From assembly GCF_003130795.1 (NCBI RefSeq), contig NZ_CP029353.1:1565501-1629500 (forward strand): a stretch of 64,000 nt of DNA, in the 5' to 3' direction. The position numbers and the translations under genes were made by a program. The notes under the pieces were generated by a model, which had not been told where the DNA came from, searched no databases, and saw only the letters and a list, made by a program, of their open reading frames with translations. This document shows, one piece after another, positions 34,394 to 43,195 of this stretch (positions within the stretch are counted from its first letter, which is position 1; each line of letters starts with the position of its first letter). The DNA comes from Azospirillum thermophilum. Lineage in GTDB: Bacteria > Pseudomonadota > Alphaproteobacteria > Azospirillales > Azospirillaceae.

Positions 34394-35182
34394 ATGTCCG
34401 CCAACCCGGCCGCCGTTCCCAAGATCGCGCTCAGCAACGTCTACAAGCAGTTCGGCCCGAAGAAGGTGCTGAACGGCATCGACCTGGACGTCGGCAAGGG
34501 CGAGTCGCTGGTCGTGATCGGCGGGTCCGGCACCGGCAAGTCGGTGATGCTGAAGTGCATCCTGGGCCTGCTCAGCCCCGACTCGGGCTCCATCAGGGTG
34601 GATGGCGAGGAGACGACCCGGCTGCGCTCCCGCGAGCGGGAGAAGATTCTGCACAAGTTCGGCATGCTGTTCCAGGGCGCCGCCCTGTTCGACAGCCTGA
34701 CCGTCTGGGAGAACGTCGCCTTCGGCCTGATCCAGGGCGAACGGATGCCGCGTGGCCGCGCCAAGGAGATCGCCATCGCCAAGCTGGGCGCGGTCGGCCT
34801 GACGCCCGATGTGGGCGAGCTGTCGCCCGCCGAACTGTCGGGCGGCATGCAGAAGCGTGTCGGCCTTGCCCGCGCCATTGCAGACGAGCCGGAGATCATC
34901 TTCTTCGACGAGCCGACGACCGGCCTCGACCCGATCATGGCCGACGTGATCAACGAGCTGATCGTGCAGTGCGTGAAGGATCTCGGCGCCACCGCGGTCA
35001 CCATCACCCACGACATGGCGTCGGCCCGCAAGATCGCCGACCGGATCGCCATGATCCACCAGGGCAGGATCATCTGGACCGGCCACGCCCGGGACATCGA
35101 CCATTCCGACAATCCCTATGTGGACCAGTTCGTCCACGGCCGGGCGGACGGTCCGATCAAGATGCAGGTGCGGGCACTCTGA
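34394..35182 (+). CDS. mlaF: MlaF-type ABC transporter ATP-binding protein (262 aa)
   Basis: This is the ATPase partner of MlaE. Walker A GGSGTGKS lies at 43-50, the Q-loop at MLFQGAALFDSLTVWENVAF, the signature LSGGMQKR at 148-155 (the GGMQKR form is typical of the Mla/Mkl group), Walker B IIFFDEPT at 168-175 and the switch His in ITHDM. The C-terminal YVDQFVHG segment matches MlaF, where the tail contacts its dimer partner. The ATG at 34394 follows mlaE by 11 bases. Retrograde or anterograde phospholipid movement cannot be decided from sequence. Confidence 0.93.
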   Translation: MSANPAAVPKIALSNVYKQFGPKKVLNGIDLDVGKGESLVVIGGSGTGKSVMLKCILGLLSPDSGSIRVDGEETTRLRSREREKILHKFGMLFQGAALFDSLTVWENVAFGLIQGERMPRGRAKEIAIAKLGAVGLTPDVGELSPAELSGGMQKRVGLARAIADEPEIIFFDEPTTGLDPIMADVINELIVQCVKDLGATAVTITHDMASARKIADRIAMIHQGRIIWTGHARDIDHSDNPYVDQFVHGRADGPIKMQVRAL

Positions 35183-35333
35183 CCACCCGCCCCACCGGCC
35201 ATCACAGCGGCCGGCCTGCACGGAAAATCGCCGCAGACTGCCCGCGGACGGCCGGAGGGCTTTGACGACCGGTGCCCGGGCGGAGTAACCCTTCGCCCAC
35301 GCATAAGCTGTTTCGGCACAGGAACCATCCTCC

Positions 35334-36644
35334 ATGACCGCACCGCGCGACCGCGTGCTGGACGTTCACGATCGTCCGCCGCCGGCAACCTTTCTGCTGC
35401 TCAGCCTGCAGCATCTCTTCGCCATGTTCGGCGCCAACGTGCTGGTGCCGATCCTGACGGGGCTCGATCCGTCCGTGGCGCTGGTGACCAGCGGACTCGG
35501 CACGCTGATCTATCTGGCCTTCACCAAGTGGCGCCTGCCCGCCTATCTCGGTTCCTCCTTCGCCTTCATCGGGCCGATCGTCACCGCCACCCAGATCGGC
35601 GGGGCCGGCGGCGCGCTGGTCGGCGCCTGCGCGGCCGGCGCCGTCTATGTGATCGTCGCCTTCCTGATCAAGGGCTTCGGCGTGCGCTGGCTGCTGGCGA
35701 TCCTGCCGCCGGTGGTGGTCGGGCCGGTGATCGTGGTGATCGGGCTCGGCCTCGCCTCGGTCGCGGTGGGCATGGCGCAGAACACCGCGGGCGGCGGCAC
35801 CTACAGCCTGCCGCATTTCCTGCTGGCGCTGGCGACGCTCGGCAGCATCTTCGTCTACTCCATCGTTCTGCGCGGCTTCTTCACGGTGGTGCCGATCCTG
35901 CTGGGCATCATCACCGGCTATTTGCTGGGGGTAGCCGCCGGAATGGTCGATTTCACGCCGGTCGCCAGGGCCGAGCTGTTCCAGGTCCCGAACTTCCACC
36001 TGATGTTCGCCGGCATGAAGGAGGGCGCCTCGGTCTGGGCGATGATCCTGCTGATCGCGCCGGTCGCCATGGTGACCATCGCCGAGCATATCGGCGGACA
36101 GATCGTGCTGAGCCGGGTGGTCGGCCGCAACTTCATCGCCGACCCGGGCCTTCACCGCTCGGTCATGGGCGACGGCGTCGCCACCATGGTCGCCGGCGCG
36201 CTGGGCGGCCCGCCGGCCACGACCTATGGCGAGAACATCGGCGTCCTCGCGGTGACCCGCATCTTCAGCGTCTGGGTGATCGCCGGGGCGGCGACGCTGG
36301 CCATCATCCTGGGCTTCGTCGGCAAGCTGTCGGCCTTCCTGACCACCATCCCCACCGCGGTGATGGGCGGCGTGTCGATCGCGCTGTTCGGCGTCATCGC
36401 CTCCTCCGGCATCCGCACGCTGATCGAGGGCAAGGTCGACCTGGGCGACAAGCGCAACCTGCTGATCTCCTCCACCATCCTGGTGATCGGCATCGGCGGC
36501 GCCACGCTGAAGTTCGGCGACGGCGGCTTCGTCGTCTCCTCGATGGCGCTGTCGGCGGTGCTGGGCGTGCTGCTGAATGCCCTGCTGCCAGGCCGTGGCA
36601 CCGGCGGCGATGCGGAGGCGATCCTCTCCTCCGACCACATCTGA
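35334..36644 (+). CDS. uraA: Uracil/xanthine permease, UraA (NCS2) family (436 aa)
   Basis: This is a proton-coupled nucleobase importer with about 13 hydrophobic segments. LLLSLQHLFAMFGANVLVPILTG at the N-terminus, PAYLGSSFAFIGP, the substrate-site AEHIG motif (around residue 244) and GGPPATTYGENIGVLAVTRI are the typical NCS2 uracil-subfamily landmarks. The length agrees with UraA (429 aa). It stands alone with its own 150-base leader and ends at a perfect hairpin terminator. Uracil is the most likely substrate because of the E-H-I-G form. Confidence 0.9.
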   Translation: MTAPRDRVLDVHDRPPPATFLLLSLQHLFAMFGANVLVPILTGLDPSVALVTSGLGTLIYLAFTKWRLPAYLGSSFAFIGPIVTATQIGGAGGALVGACAAGAVYVIVAFLIKGFGVRWLLAILPPVVVGPVIVVIGLGLASVAVGMAQNTAGGGTYSLPHFLLALATLGSIFVYSIVLRGFFTVVPILLGIITGYLLGVAAGMVDFTPVARAELFQVPNFHLMFAGMKEGASVWAMILLIAPVAMVTIAEHIGGQIVLSRVVGRNFIADPGLHRSVMGDGVATMVAGALGGPPATTYGENIGVLAVTRIFSVWVIAGAATLAIILGFVGKLSAFLTTIPTAVMGGVSIALFGVIASSGIRTLIEGKVDLGDKRNLLISSTILVIGIGGATLKFGDGGFVVSSMALSAVLGVLLNALLPGRGTGGDAEAILSSDHI

Positions 36645-36664
36645 TCCGCCCGTCTTCGACACCC

Positions 36665-36700
36665 ATGGTCCCGGCAGCCCATCGCTGCCGGGACCATTTG
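36665..36700 (+). terminator. Perfect intrinsic terminator of uraA
   Basis: A flawless 14-bp stem (ATGGTCCCGGCAGC/GCTGCCGGGACCAT) with a 5-base loop is followed by TTTGTT, 21 bases after the stop codon. Confidence 0.88.
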
Positions 36701-36708
36701 TTCGTTAC

Positions 36709-36725
36709 GCGGATGCAGCATCCGC
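36709..36725. promoter_or_regulatory. GCGGATGC-A-GCATCCGC palindrome
   Basis: This perfect 8-bp dyad around one central base lies about 115 bases before the 55-residue gene and directly behind the uraA terminator. It is a candidate operator of the small gene. Confidence 0.35.
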
Positions 36726-36837
36726 ATTATCGCACTGCACAACGCGCACTGGTCGGTCAACCTCCCTGCCCTAAATCTCTTGGCGGAGAAACAAACAAGG
36801 GAGGGGACGTCACTCGCCATCGACGAGGAGACTCCCT

Positions 36838-37005
36838 ATGAAAGAGACCATGTACGAGTTTGTGCGCGACCCGCGTTCCGAGGAAGACATCTATCGCGAG
36901 GCCATGGAAATGCGCTCGGAGTTCATCCGCAGCGCCGTCCGTTCGCTGTGGCGTTCGCTGACCGGCGCCGGCGGCGCGGCGGGTGCCGCAGCCCGCGCCC
37001 ACTGA
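36838..37005 (+). CDS. Small basic-helix protein of unknown function (55 aa)
   Basis: This short gene is easily missed. The product starts MKETMYEFVRDPRSEED, continues with a long charged helix (IYREAMEMRSEFIRSAVR) and SLWRSLTGAGG, and ends in an Ala/Gly/Arg tail. A clear Shine-Dalgarno (GACGAGGAG) lies seven bases before ATG 36838, and third-position GC is as high as in flanking genes. It has its own promoter space behind the uraA terminator. An amphipathic, membrane-surface-binding small protein is possible; no family is recognised. Confidence 0.6.
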   Translation: MKETMYEFVRDPRSEEDIYREAMEMRSEFIRSAVRSLWRSLTGAGGAAGAAARAH

Positions 37006-37058
37006 CCGGGATACGCCGGGCAGGACAGATCTCCTGACCTGCCCGGCAGGGCACCCCT

Positions 37059-37640
37059 CTAACGGCGGCCCAACGCCGCCAGACCTTCCCGCAGTTCAGG
37101 CAGAAGCACTGCCCCCAACATCGCGATCACCGGCAGGAAGGCGTACTCCCCCCTGGCGACCGCGGCCAGCAGTTCGCTGCGGCTGTGGAGTTCGATGCGC
37201 ATTTCCTCCATGTCGCCGCTGTCCGGCTCCGCCACCTGGCGGGCCTGCCGGGCATGGAACATGTGGCACTGGCAGCCGCGGTGGTTGCCCTGCATCACGA
37301 AGCTGCCGAGCGCCGTCCAGTCGTCGGAGGCATAGCCCGTCTCCTCCAGCAGTTCGCGCCTAGCCCCCTCCAGCGGATCCTCGCCCGGCGCCAGCGCGCC
37401 GGCCGGGAAGGTCAGGCTGACCCGCCGCGCGCCATGCTTGTAGCAGCGCAGCATGACCGCCCGCCCCTCCTCGTCCTCCACGAAGATCACCGCGAAGTCC
37501 GCCTGCTCGACCTGATAGAAGCTGTCGACCCGGCGGCCGTCCGGCAGTTCCACCGTTTCGGCGCGGACCTTCAGGAAGGGGCTGGCGTCGAGCAGCTCGC
37601 GGCTGCCCAGGACCCGCCAGGGCTTCAGCTCGTCGCTCAC
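37059..37640 (-). CDS. NUDIX hydrolase, ADP-ribose pyrophosphatase-like (193 aa)
   Basis: The Nudix box runs from Gly81 to Tyr103 (GALAPGEDPLEGA then RRELLEETGY) and is complete, including the Glu pair that binds Mg. Upstream QVEQADFAVIFVEDEEGRAVMLRCYKHG and the LTFPAG segment resemble ADP-ribose/NUDT5-type enzymes, which hydrolyse nucleoside diphosphate sugars; substrate choice is uncertain. The start overlaps the end of map by 4 bases (stop 37637, start 37640), so the two genes are coupled on the minus strand. Confidence 0.85.
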   Translation of the reverse strand: MSDELKPWRVLGSRELLDASPFLKVRAETVELPDGRRVDSFYQVEQADFAVIFVEDEEGRAVMLRCYKHGARRVSLTFPAGALAPGEDPLEGARRELLEETGYASDDWTALGSFVMQGNHRGCQCHMFHARQARQVAEPDSGDMEEMRIELHSRSELLAAVARGEYAFLPVIAMLGAVLLPELREGLAALGRR

Positions 37641-38461
37641 GCCGCCGCTCCTTCGACGCGCTCGTAGGGCGGTTGGGTGTAGCCGGCCGGCGAAAGGGTG
37701 AAGATCTCGCAGCCATCCTCGGTGATGCCGATCTGATGCTCGAACTGCGCGGACAGGGAACGGTCGCGGGTCACCACCGTCCAGCCGTCCGACAGCAGCT
37801 TCACGTCCGCCTTGCCGGCGTTCAGCATCGGCTCGATGGTGAAGACCATGCCGGGCTTGAGCTCCACCCCGGTGCCGGGCTTGCCGAAATGGTCGACATG
37901 CGGCGCGTCGTGGAAGACCTGGCCGATGCCGTGCCCGCCATAGTCGCGCACCACCGTGTAGCGGTTCGCCTCCGCCAGGGTCTGGATGGCATGGCCGATG
38001 TCGCCGAGACGGGCGCCGGGCCGGGCGGCGGCGATTCCCGCCATCATGCAGCGATAGGTGACGTCCACCAGCTTGCGTGCCTTCACGCCCACCCTGTCGC
38101 CCACGAAGAACATGCGGCTGGTGTCGCCGTACCAGCCGTCGAGGATGACGGTGACGTCGATGTTCACGATGTCGCCGTCAGCCAGCCGCTTGTCGTCGCT
38201 GGGGATGCCGTGGGTCACGACATGGTTGGGGGAGATGCAGCAGGCCTTCGTATAGCCGTGATAGCCGATGGTCGCCGGAATGCCGCCATGATCGCGCTGG
38301 AAGGTCTCCACCAGCTGATCGAGGTGGGCGGTGCTGACGCCCGGGACCACGAAGTCCGTAATATAGTCCAGCGTCGCGGCGGCCAGCCGGCCGGCCTTGC
38401 GTATCGCCTCGAACGCCTCCGGCCCGTGCAGCACGATCTGCCGTTCGTCCTTCTTCGCCAC
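37637..38461 (-). CDS. map: Methionine aminopeptidase type I (274 aa)
   Basis: The enzyme removes the initiator methionine from nascent proteins. All five metal ligands are present: Asp102 (NIDVTV), Asp113 (GDTSRMF), His177 (YGGHGIG), Glu210 (FTIEPM) and Glu241 (QFEHQ), with His84 as substrate-contact residue. About 15 residues more than in E. coli appear at the C-terminus (SPAGYTQPPYERVEG). It is divergent from radA with 166 bases between, and followed by the overlapping NUDIX gene. No zinc-finger extension is present. Confidence 0.95.
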   Translation of the reverse strand: MAKKDERQIVLHGPEAFEAIRKAGRLAAATLDYITDFVVPGVSTAHLDQLVETFQRDHGGIPATIGYHGYTKACCISPNHVVTHGIPSDDKRLADGDIVNIDVTVILDGWYGDTSRMFFVGDRVGVKARKLVDVTYRCMMAGIAAARPGARLGDIGHAIQTLAEANRYTVVRDYGGHGIGQVFHDAPHVDHFGKPGTGVELKPGMVFTIEPMLNAGKADVKLLSDGWTVVTRDRSLSAQFEHQIGITEDGCEIFTLSPAGYTQPPYERVEGAAA

Positions 38462-38627
38462 GAAAACTCCTTCCGAATTCAGCCCCGGTCGGCCGGCTCC
38501 ATCCGCCGCACACTATCCATTCCGGGCGTCCGGGAAAAGCCACCGCATTTTTGCGGCGCGACCGTAGGATTCCAGAAGACGGCTTGCTATATGTGGGCGG
38601 CCATCAGCCCTTCGGACTACAACTGCT

Positions 38628-40055
38628 TTGGCCAAGCCGACGTCCCGATATGCCTGCCAGTCCTGCGGCGCCACCTTCCCGAAATGGGCGGGGCGATGCG
38701 ACGCGTGCGGGGAGTGGAACACCCTGGTCGAGGAGGCCGTTCCCGACTCCGCGCCGAAGGGCTTGAGCGCCGGCCGCGGACGCAGGATCGAGTTCGTCGG
38801 GCTGAGCGGCAGCAGCAGCGCCCCGCCGCGCCGCCTGACCGGCATCGCCGAGTTCGACCGGGTGTGCGGCGGCGGCCTCGTCCCCGGCTCGGTCCTGCTG
38901 ATCGGCGGCGATCCCGGCATCGGCAAGTCGACCCTTCTGCTCCAGGCCATGGCCCGGCTGGCGCAGGACCACCGCTGCGCCTACGTCTCGGGCGAGGAGG
39001 CGGTGGACCAGGTCCGGCTGCGCGCCGTGCGGCTCGGCTGCGCCCAGGCTCCGGTGGCGCTGGCCTCGGCGACCAGCGTCCGCGACATCGTCTCGTCGCT
39101 CGACGCGGCGGACGGGCCGGACATCATCGTCATCGATTCGATCCAGACCATGTATGTGGACAATCTGGACAGCGCCCCCGGCACGGTGGCGCAGGTCCGC
39201 GCCAGCGCGCAGGAGCTGATCCGCGTCGCCAAGCGGCGGGGCGTCGTCCTCCTGCTGGTCGGGCACGTCACGAAGGAGGGCATGATCGCCGGCCCCCGCG
39301 TGCTGGAGCACATGGTCGACACGGTCCTTTATTTCGAGGGCGAGCGGGGCCACCAGTTCCGCATCCTGCGCGCGGTGAAGAACCGTTTCGGCCCGACCGA
39401 CGAGATCGGCGTGTTCGAGATGGGCGACGCCGGGCTGGGCGAGGTCGCCAACCCCTCCGCCCTGTTCCTCGCGGAACGCCGGGGCGACGTCTCCGGTGCC
39501 GCGGTCTTCGCCGGAATGGAGGGCACCCGCCCCGTGCTGGTGGAGGTGCAGGCCCTGGTCGCCCCCTCGCCGCTTGGCACGCCGCGGCGCGCCGTGGTCG
39601 GCTGGGACAGCGCCCGGCTCGCCATGGTGCTGGCGGTGCTGGAGGCGCGCTGCGGCGTGCAGATCGGCGCCAACGACGTCTACCTGAACGTCGCCGGCGG
39701 CCTGCGCATCACCGAACCCGCCGCCGACCTTGCCGTCGCCGCGGCCCTGGTGTCCTCCCTGACCGGGGAGCCGGTGCCGGCCGACACGGTGGTGTTCGGC
39801 GAGATCGGGCTGTCCGGCGAGGTGCGCGCGGTCGGCCAGACCGACACGCGGCTGAAGGAGGCGGCGAAGCTCGGCTTCTCCTCCGCCATCTTCCCGGCGC
39901 GCCGGGGCGGCGGCGGCCGGGCGTCGCGCAGCGACAACGGATTGAAGACGGTGGAACTCCACCACCTGGGCGAACTGATGCCGCTGTTCCAAGCCGGAAC
40001 GCGGCCCGCTCGCGGCCGGTCGCAGGACCGGGACCGCGACGAGTATCGAGGCTGA
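38628..40055 (+). CDS. radA: DNA repair protein RadA (475 aa, TTG start)
   Basis: RadA processes recombination intermediates as a branch-migration helicase. The N-terminal zinc finger (Cys10, Cys13, Cys24, Cys27), Walker A GGDPGIGKST (93-102), the KNRFG motif (AVKNRFGPTDEIGVFEM) and a C-terminal Lon-protease-like domain (about 280-450) are all present. The conserved Y-A-C-Q-S-C-G start forces use of TTG 38628; no ATG or GTG is available in frame without a nonsense extension, and the Shine-Dalgarno is poor, suggesting modest expression. cvpA follows after 14 bases. Confidence 0.93.
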   Translation: MAKPTSRYACQSCGATFPKWAGRCDACGEWNTLVEEAVPDSAPKGLSAGRGRRIEFVGLSGSSSAPPRRLTGIAEFDRVCGGGLVPGSVLLIGGDPGIGKSTLLLQAMARLAQDHRCAYVSGEEAVDQVRLRAVRLGCAQAPVALASATSVRDIVSSLDAADGPDIIVIDSIQTMYVDNLDSAPGTVAQVRASAQELIRVAKRRGVVLLLVGHVTKEGMIAGPRVLEHMVDTVLYFEGERGHQFRILRAVKNRFGPTDEIGVFEMGDAGLGEVANPSALFLAERRGDVSGAAVFAGMEGTRPVLVEVQALVAPSPLGTPRRAVVGWDSARLAMVLAVLEARCGVQIGANDVYLNVAGGLRITEPAADLAVAAALVSSLTGEPVPADTVVFGEIGLSGEVRAVGQTDTRLKEAAKLGFSSAIFPARRGGGGRASRSDNGLKTVELHHLGELMPLFQAGTRPARGRSQDRDRDEYRG

Positions 40056-40069
40056 GGCACCGAGAGTAA

Positions 40070-40756
40070 ATGGACACGATCCCGATCAACCCGGCGGACC
40101 TTGCCGTCATCGGCGTTCTGCTGCTGTCGGCCCTGCTGGCCTTCACCCGCGGCATGGTGGCGGAGGTGCTGTCCGTCGTGGCCTGGGCGGGTGCCGCCTT
40201 CGTGACGCTCTACGCCCTGCCCTACGCGCTGCCGCTGGTCCAGCAGCACATCAAGGTGGAGATGGTCGCCTATGCCGCGACCTCCGTCGGCCTGTTCGTG
40301 GTGGCGCTGATCGTGCTGACCATCCTCGGCCGCGGCATCTCGCGCGGGGTGCAGAACTCCGGCCTGTCGGCGCTGGACCGCTCGCTGGGCTTCGTCTTCG
40401 GCATCGCCAAGGGCGCGATCCTCGTGTCGGTCGCCTATCTGTTCTTCATCTGGCTGGTCCCCAACCCGGCGGAGCATCCCGCCTGGCTGCAGACCGCCAA
40501 GACCCGCCCCTTCCTGGCCGCCGGCGCCGAGACGCTCTACGGCTTCGTTCCGGAGAACCTCCGCAAGGAGGGGCTGGGCGCCATCGACATCGCCGGGGCC
40601 AAGGCCAAGCAGGCCATCGAGGCGAAGGCGGCGCTCGACCGCCTGTCCACCCCGGTCCCCGGCGCGCCGAAGACCGCAGATGCGCCGAAGCCCGATACGG
40701 GCTATAAGGATCGGGATCGTGGCGACCTTGAAAGATTGATCCAGAACCAGCGCTGA
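40070..40756 (+). CDS. cvpA: CvpA family membrane protein (228 aa)
   Basis: Four hydrophobic segments (about 10-27, 31-47, 63-83 and 105-125) include the family opening DLAVIGVLLLSALLAFTRGMVAEVLSVVAWAGA. The C-terminal ~90 residues are cytoplasmic, Ala/Lys/Pro-rich. CvpA was named for colicin V production and is linked to purF in many proteobacteria, as here (purF 128 bases downstream). Its role is thought to be in envelope stress; the molecular function is unknown. The radA-cvpA-purF order is conserved in this class. Confidence 0.9.
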   Translation: MDTIPINPADLAVIGVLLLSALLAFTRGMVAEVLSVVAWAGAAFVTLYALPYALPLVQQHIKVEMVAYAATSVGLFVVALIVLTILGRGISRGVQNSGLSALDRSLGFVFGIAKGAILVSVAYLFFIWLVPNPAEHPAWLQTAKTRPFLAAGAETLYGFVPENLRKEGLGAIDIAGAKAKQAIEAKAALDRLSTPVPGAPKTADAPKPDTGYKDRDRGDLERLIQNQR

Positions 40757-40884
40757 GGGATGGCGCGGGACGGAAAGAGTTTGTATAGACGCGCCACCGA
40801 CCGTGCCCGGTATCGGGGGCGGCCCTGAGCACAGCATGACCGACGCTTCTCGACTGACGCTCCTCGACTGACAGGGACCCTGCG

Positions 40885-42336
40885 ATGCTGACGACGCATC
40901 CGTTCGACGATGACAAGCTGCGCGAAGAGTGCGGCGTGTTCGGCATTTTCGCCAACACGCAGGCCGCCGCGATCACGGCGCTGGGGCTCCACGCCCTGCA
41001 GCACCGCGGACAGGAGGCGGCGGGCATCGTCAGCTTCGACGGCAACCGGTTCCACCTGCAGCACACGATGGGTCTGGTGGGCGACCATTTCAGTTCCGAG
41101 GCGGTCATCGCCAAGCTGAAGGGCGGCCAGGCCATCGGCCATGTCCGCTATGCCACCACCGGCGACACCACCATCCGCAACGTCCAGCCGCTCTATGCCG
41201 ATTTCGAGTTCGGCGGCTTCGCGCTGGCGCATAACGGCAACCTGACCAACGCGCAGACGCTGCGCCGCCAGCTCGTGCGGCGCGGCTGCCTGTTCCAGTC
41301 CACCACCGACACCGAGGTGATCGTCCATCTGATGGCGATCGCCCGCGGCGGCTCGCCCGTCGACCGGCTGATCGAGGCGGTGCGGCAGGTGGAGGGAGCC
41401 TTCTCGCTGGTGGCGCTGACCTCCGACGCGGTGATCGGCGTGCGCGACCCGCTGGGCGTCCGTCCGCTGGTCCTCGGCAAGCTGGGCGACACCCACATCC
41501 TGACCAGCGAGACCTGCGCGCTGGACATCGTCGGCGCCGATTTCATCCGCGACGTCGAGCCGGGCGAGATGGTGGTGCTGGACAAGGACGGCGTGCACAG
41601 CATGCGACCGTTCCAGCCGCAGAACCGCCGCTTCTGCATCTTCGAGTACATCTACTTCGCCCGGCCGGACAGCGTGATGGAGGGCACCTCCGTCTATCAG
41701 GCCCGCCAGCGCATCGGGCGGGAACTGGCGCGCGAGGCCGGCGTCCCCGCCGACGTGGTGGTGCCGGTCCCCGACAGCGGCGTCCCGGCCGCGCTGGGCT
41801 ACGCCATGGAAGCCGGGGTCCCCTTCGACCTGGGGATCATCCGCAACCATTATGTCGGCCGCACCTTCATCGAGCCGACCGACCAGATCCGCCATCTGGG
41901 CGTCAAGCTGAAGCACAATGCCAACCGCGCGATGATCGAGGGCAAGCGCGTCGTGCTGGTGGACGACAGCATCGTGCGCGGCACCACCTCCAAGAAGATC
42001 GTCGAGATGGTGCGGGCCGCCGGCGCCGCCGAGGTGCACATGCGCATCTCCAGCCCGCCGACCTCCCACCCCTGCTTCTACGGCATCGACACGCCGGAAC
42101 AGAGCAAGCTGCTGGCCCACCGCCTGTCGGTGGATGAAATGCGGGACTTCATCAAGGCCGACAGCCTCGCCTTCATCTCGCTGGACGGCCTCTACCGCGC
42201 GATGGGCGAGCCGAAGCGCGATCCGTCGAACATCCGCTATTGCGACGCCTGCTTCACCGGCGATTACCCGATCGCGCTGACCGACAACCTGGACAGCCCA
42301 CCCGTCGAGGCCAACGCGGTGCGCATCCGGGCCTGA
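40885..42336 (+). CDS. purF: Amidophosphoribosyltransferase PurF (483 aa)
   Basis: PurF carries out the first step of purine synthesis, transferring glutamine ammonia to PRPP. A 15-residue propeptide precedes nucleophile Cys16 (EECGVFGIF) of the class II glutaminase domain. The PRPP-binding motif VVLVDDSIVRGTT lies near residue 355. The Y-C-D-A-C-F-T-G-D-Y-P segment near the C-terminus is typical of the Bacillus-type enzymes that carry an iron-sulfur cluster and are cleaved to mature form. A long near-perfect hairpin follows at 42354-42391. Confidence 0.96.
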   Translation: MLTTHPFDDDKLREECGVFGIFANTQAAAITALGLHALQHRGQEAAGIVSFDGNRFHLQHTMGLVGDHFSSEAVIAKLKGGQAIGHVRYATTGDTTIRNVQPLYADFEFGGFALAHNGNLTNAQTLRRQLVRRGCLFQSTTDTEVIVHLMAIARGGSPVDRLIEAVRQVEGAFSLVALTSDAVIGVRDPLGVRPLVLGKLGDTHILTSETCALDIVGADFIRDVEPGEMVVLDKDGVHSMRPFQPQNRRFCIFEYIYFARPDSVMEGTSVYQARQRIGRELAREAGVPADVVVPVPDSGVPAALGYAMEAGVPFDLGIIRNHYVGRTFIEPTDQIRHLGVKLKHNANRAMIEGKRVVLVDDSIVRGTTSKKIVEMVRAAGAAEVHMRISSPPTSHPCFYGIDTPEQSKLLAHRLSVDEMRDFIKADSLAFISLDGLYRAMGEPKRDPSNIRYCDACFTGDYPIALTDNLDSPPVEANAVRIRA

Positions 42337-42353
42337 CGGCCCTGCGGGTTCCC

Positions 42354-42391
42354 GACGAGAGCCGGCCGCTTTCCCGCGGTCGGCTCTCGTC
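42354..42391 (+). terminator. Hairpin after purF
   Basis: GACGAGAGCCGGCCGC pairs with GCGGTCGGCTCTCGTC (one G-T pair) around a 6-base loop, 17 bases after the stop. A pyrimidine-rich tail but no clean T-run follows, and it sits between purF and the SDR gene. Confidence 0.6.
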
Positions 42392-42432
42392 GCATCCCTC
42401 TCCCTCCACGAAGAACTGCCGAGCCCTGATCC

Positions 42433-43155
42433 ATGTCCCAAACCGTCGGCTCCCGGCTTGAAGGCCGCATCGCCCTCGTCACCGGCGCCTCGCGCGGCAT
42501 CGGCGCCGCCGTCGCCAAGCGGTTCGCCGCCGAAGGCGCCCACGTCATCCTGACCGCCCGCACCGTCGGCGGCCTGGAGGAGGTGGACGACGCGATCTTC
42601 AAGGCGACCGGCCGCAACGCCACGCTGGTTCCTCTGAACCTGCAGGAGTTCGACAAGATCGACCAGCTCGGCTATTCGGTCTACCAGCGCTTCGGCAAGC
42701 TGGACATCCTGGTCGGCAACGCCGGCGCGCTGGAGACGCTGGGGCCGGTCGCCCAGTATGATCCGAAGCTGTGGCAGCGGGTGATGGACGTCAACGTGAC
42801 GGCCAATTTCCGCCTGATCCGCTCCTTCGACCGGCTGCTGCGCACCTCCGACGCCGGCCGGGCCATCTTCGTGACCTCCGCGGCGGCCGGGCAGCCCTAT
42901 CCCTACTGGTGCCCCTATGCGGCCAGCAAGGCGGCGCTGGAGATGATGGTGAAGACCTATGCGATGGAGATCGCCGCCTCGCCGCTGCGGGTCAACCTGA
43001 TCGACCCGGGCGTGGTGAACAGCAAGCTGCGCACCCAGGCCTTCCCCGGCGAGGATCCGAAGTCGCTGACCCAGCCCGAGCAGGTGACCGGCCGCTTCGT
43101 CGATCTGGCCGAGACCGCCTGCACGCAGCACGGCGAGATCGTGGCGGCGCAGTAG
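42433..43155 (+). CDS. SDR family NAD(P)-dependent oxidoreductase (240 aa)
   Basis: A classical SDR: Rossmann motif TGASRGIGAA (residues 17-26), N-A-G at 96-98, catalytic Ser in IFVTSAAAG and YAASKAALEM with the Tyr and Lys. The substrate is unknown. It is the homologue regularly found behind purF in alphaproteobacteria (YciK-like by layout). The start ATG 42433 lies 96 bases after purF, with the hairpin in between, so it may be read partly by its own promoter. All catalytic residues are intact. Confidence 0.88.
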   Translation: MSQTVGSRLEGRIALVTGASRGIGAAVAKRFAAEGAHVILTARTVGGLEEVDDAIFKATGRNATLVPLNLQEFDKIDQLGYSVYQRFGKLDILVGNAGALETLGPVAQYDPKLWQRVMDVNVTANFRLIRSFDRLLRTSDAGRAIFVTSAAAGQPYPYWCPYAASKAALEMMVKTYAMEIAASPLRVNLIDPGVVNSKLRTQAFPGEDPKSLTQPEQVTGRFVDLAETACTQHGEIVAAQ

Positions 43156-43195
43156 GCGCCCCGCCCGACACAAGTAAAGGGGCGATGCCGGCGCC

